9,157 nucleotides of DNA from Mageeibacillus sp. UBA5442 (GTDB lineage Bacteria; Bacillota; Clostridia; Saccharofermentanales; DTU023), in the NCBI GenBank assembly GCA_002427475.1, contig DIRG01000119.1:1-9157 (forward strand). The letters are read 5' to 3'. The notes under the pieces were generated by a model. That model saw only the letters and a list, made by a program, of their open reading frames with translations. It was not told the DNA's origin and ran no database searches. Both the position numbers and the translations under genes were made by a program. Positions 7,292-9,157 of this stretch are shown piece after piece. The number at the start of each line of letters is the position of its first letter. The stretch's first letter is position 1.

Positions 7292-8323
7292 TCAGTGGTT
7301 CAACGTGAGGAAACGTTTAGACAACTTTATGCCTTGTCGCCGCAAAATACGCCAGCGATCTTTTGACATATGGTTGATGATATAAAGGATATTGCTTCTA
7401 ACGCGGCGATACATAGCACGATCCACCCGCCTCATCCAGCGCCACAGTTTTTCCAAGCGATCGTAATATTCCTCATCTTCCTTTTCCAAAAGCGATAAGG
7501 CCGCCGTAGAAACTATGGCCGTCAGGTAAGTGTACATATATTCGCGCTGAGACTCATCGCGCACATCATCTTCTAAACGATATACGTCGTAGAGCATACG
7601 GGTAATGCGTAGCAAATCGTCTACCTTATCCGTGATGTCCTCACCGCCTCCGTTTCCCGCAGTCGGGACGGAATAGCGAACGTCATAATTCGCGTAGTAA
7701 AGATGCTTAACATAAGGCAAAAGCAAATATGAATAGACATACTCAGCCAGATCCGAACCCTCCGGCATGCGTAGAGGAGCTTTTTTCAAAAGCTTAGTCC
7801 GGAAAACCGAGTTGTTCATCGTGAAAAGGCGCGAGCGACTGAAGCGCTTCAATTCTTCCCATTCGTATGGCTTGAAGGCCATGGGGAAAATTCTTTCCAA
7901 GGACATGGTCTGCCATTCGTCATCCACTTCTTCTTCCAAGACATTGTAGGCAACAATCCCGACGGTGGCAGGCAAATAATCCGGTCGCAACACGTGTAAG
8001 AATTTAGAAAAAGCCCCGGCATTAAGTCTGTCATCGCCCGAAAGAAGCATGTACCATTCGCCCGCAGCATCTTTGATTGAGGAGTGAATCTCACTACCCA
8101 TGCCCTTGTGGCGTGACTGATACAAACGCATTTCCAGCCCGCGTTCAGTCACGTAGGCTTGAGCAGACTGAGCGAAACCCGTGCTTTCACAATTGCAGAT
8201 TAAAGAAAGATCTATCTTCTCCCTATCTGCCTCACACAATTCGTCCAGAAAAGAGAAGGCATCAGCAACCGACTGAGCTTCTTCAGTTTTTATGGTCATT
8301 ATTAAGGATAGTATAGGGTTCAT
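7292..8323 (-). CDS. Family 2 glycosyltransferase (GT-A fold), acceptor unknown
   Basis: Likely transfers a sugar from a nucleotide donor to an unidentified acceptor, perhaps an envelope polymer. The protein has 343 residues. The N-terminal strand PILSLIMTIKTEE (3-15) is in the place of the usual GT2 opening; GEWYMLLSGDDRLNAGAF (88-104) holds the Asp-Asp metal/nucleotide-sugar site (D97, D98); MNNSVFRTKLL (169-179) and PEGSDLAEYVY (187-197) correspond to the acceptor-side motifs. Residues from about 250 are helical and charged, ending in an Arg/Lys-rich tail with no clear transmembrane segment, so peripheral membrane contact is possible. The start ATG 8323 overlaps the sepF stop as ATGA and has no good ribosome site of its own, suggesting coupling to sepF translation. 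I do not recognise a named orthologue. Family assignment is fairly sure; substrate is not. Confidence 0.8.
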   Translation of the reverse strand: MNPILSLIMTIKTEEAQSVADAFSFLDELCEADREKIDLSLICNCESTGFAQSAQAYVTERGLEMRLYQSRHKGMGSEIHSSIKDAAGEWYMLLSGDDRLNAGAFSKFLHVLRPDYLPATVGIVAYNVLEEEVDDEWQTMSLERIFPMAFKPYEWEELKRFSRSRLFTMNNSVFRTKLLKKAPLRMPEGSDLAEYVYSYLLLPYVKHLYYANYDVRYSVPTAGNGGGEDITDKVDDLLRITRMLYDVYRLEDDVRDESQREYMYTYLTAIVSTAALSLLEKEDEEYYDRLEKLWRWMRRVDRAMYRRVRSNILYIINHMSKDRWRILRRQGIKLSKRFLTLNH

Positions 8324-8823
8324 CGCATCACAGGACCATTATATGTCTTTGCTCTGCCGGCGTTGACAGTTCGACTGATAACCTCAGTGGAGAAGTGCCC
8401 ATCATCAAAGTCAATTCGTGTAGAGCGTGGAGCAAAAACGAAAATATATTGAGAGACCATCTGCAAAATGCCGCCAATCGCATAAGCTGAACCGGAGACA
8501 ATATCCTGAAAGCGGACACGAACTTCCTGGCTCAGGCGTTCAGTATTACAAATGACTGTGTGGCCGGATTTCACGTGATCGCAAACGGGCCAAGCTGAAT
8601 CGATATCAACAGCCTCAACCAGCATCACAACGTGTTGTGAATCATTGCGCGCTTCCCTAATGTCAACAACCCGGCCGTCGCGAGAGCTCCGCTTAGGCTG
8701 CTGGCGGTTGCTGAGGGGTTCCTCATAGGAACGATTCTCGATTTCATATTCATCGTCGTGATAGTCAAAATCGTCGAAATCATCCTCAGGGGGTTTTCCG
8801 AGTATTTTCGTCAGGAAGCTCAT
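8320..8823 (-). CDS. sepF: Cell division protein SepF
   Basis: Cytosolic membrane-associated protein that anchors and bundles FtsZ at the division site in Gram-positive bacteria. From ATG 8823 it has 167 residues. The N-terminus MSFLTKILGK fits the short amphipathic membrane-binding helix; residues 11-60 are an acidic then basic, probably disordered linker; about 63-133 is the SepF core, with VVMLVEAVDIDSAWPV, GHTVICNTERLSQEVRVRFQDIVSGSAYAIGG and MVSQYIFVFAP. A tail of about 34 residues follows the core, longer than I expect. An in-frame TTG at 8838 would place GGAGG (8836-8832) inside the gene; that site is 8 nt before ATG 8823 and fixes the start. Its neighbour yggS reproduces the ylmE-ylmF order of Bacillus, but the next gene is a glycosyltransferase rather than ylmG. 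Confidence 0.94.
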   Translation of the reverse strand: MSFLTKILGKPPEDDFDDFDYHDDEYEIENRSYEEPLSNRQQPKRSSRDGRVVDIREARNDSQHVVMLVEAVDIDSAWPVCDHVKSGHTVICNTERLSQEVRVRFQDIVSGSAYAIGGILQMVSQYIFVFAPRSTRIDFDDGHFSTEVISRTVNAGRAKTYNGPVMR

Positions 8824-8855
8824 ACGTTCATCCTCCAAAATTAAGATTAAATTCC

Positions 8856-8884
8856 ATTATAGGTTCGCTCGGACTGAGTTTCAA
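8856..8884 (-). promoter_or_regulatory. Strong sigma-A promoter of the sepF-GT-coaW unit
   Basis: On the minus strand -35 TTGAAA (8884-8879) and -10 TATAAT (8861-8856) are separated by exactly 17 nt, close to consensus. Transcription would start near 8849, about 26 nt before the sepF start codon, leaving just room for the ribosome site. The -35 overlaps a small inverted repeat, GTTTC/GAAAC around a 2-nt centre (8878-8889). Confidence 0.8.
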
Positions 8885-8924
8885 GAAACACAGGCCTCTT
8901 CATTTGTCCTTTATTGCTATAAGT

Positions 8925-8951
8925 GTACCAGTAATCGGACTTCACTGGTAC
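8925..8951. repeat. Inverted repeat spanning the yggS stop codon
   Basis: GTACCAGT (8925-8932) and ACTGGTAC (8944-8951) are perfect reverse complements separated by 11 nt. In the yggS transcript they would form an 8-bp hairpin that includes the stop codon. No U tract follows on the minus strand, so it is not a standard terminator; it could stabilise or weakly attenuate the mRNA, or be chance. Confidence 0.5.
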
Positions 8952-9157
8952 CTAGAGCCAAAAATCGCACTCCCCACCCGCACCATAGTGCTACCTTCCG
9001 CAATGGCCTGATGGTAGTCGTTCGTCATCCCCATCGACAAGTGATTAAACTCCGGCATAGCCAAATTTGAGCTCAGCTCCTCTTGTAACAAGCGTGTCGC
9101 TTTGAATATCGGCCTGGTCAGTTCCGGATCCTCATAGTGCGGCGCCATCGTCATCAG
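8942..9157 (-). CDS. yggS: YggS/YlmE family PLP-binding protein, 5' end off the window
   Basis: C-terminal 71 residues of the pyridoxal-phosphate homeostasis protein (alanine-racemase-like TIM barrel, no known catalytic reaction), which binds and buffers PLP in the cytosol. The reading frame is open through the right edge and begins LMTMAPHYEDPE, matching the family GLMTMAP segment. The hallmark C-terminus SMGMTNDYHQAIAEGSTMVRVGSAIFGSR is intact; its Ser-Met-Gly-Met and Arg-Val-Gly segments lie at the PLP-phosphate site. About two thirds of the protein lies outside (full length usually near 225-235 residues). Its stop is 118 nt before sepF, and a separate promoter lies in that gap. Confidence 0.93.
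   Translation of the reverse strand: MMTMAPHYEDPELTRPIFKATRLLQEELSSNLAMPEFNHLSMGMTNDYHQAIAEGSTMVRVGSAIFGSRYQ

Overview
The window looks like a chromosomal housekeeping segment from a Gram-positive bacterium of the Bacillota, most likely a member of the Clostridia. The reasons are Firmicutes-type gene neighbourhoods (yggS next to sepF, as ylmE-ylmF in Bacillus), strong GGAGG ribosome sites, a type II (CoaW) pantothenate kinase, an M3B oligoendopeptidase F and well-formed sigma-A promoters. Genus cannot be read from the sequence. I see no mobile element, tRNA, rRNA or CRISPR array.

Left part, minus strand (1-3637): a compact acetyl-CoA carboxylase operon in the order accB, accC, accDA. The three cistrons overlap (8 bp, then 4 bp as ATGA), and the two carboxyltransferase subunits are fused into one polypeptide that runs off the left edge. 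A good sigma-A promoter (TTGACA, 18 bp, TATACT) lies upstream. A perfect 12-bp-arm palindrome sits just downstream of the predicted transcription start and is a strong operator candidate. All ACC activities are thus made from one unit that feeds malonyl-CoA into fatty acid synthesis.

Middle part, plus strand (3717-6292): divergently from accB come an S51-family peptidase (PepE-like) and an M3B oligoendopeptidase F, both soluble peptide-degrading enzymes. A bidirectional intrinsic terminator at 6320-6352 separates them from the convergent operon on the right.

Right part, minus strand (6384-9157): the 3' end of yggS (PLP homeostasis), then a well-formed promoter driving sepF (FtsZ anchor and division), a family 2 glycosyltransferase overlapping sepF by ATGA, and coaW (first step of CoA synthesis). 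The sepF-GT-coaW unit appears complete, from its promoter near 8884-8856 to the shared terminator.

No wholly new system is evident. The points most worth a second look are the accDA fusion with a possible internal start in its linker, the palindromic operator, the coupling of a glycosyltransferase to sepF, and a histidine-to-arginine change in the biotin carboxylase nucleotide site.
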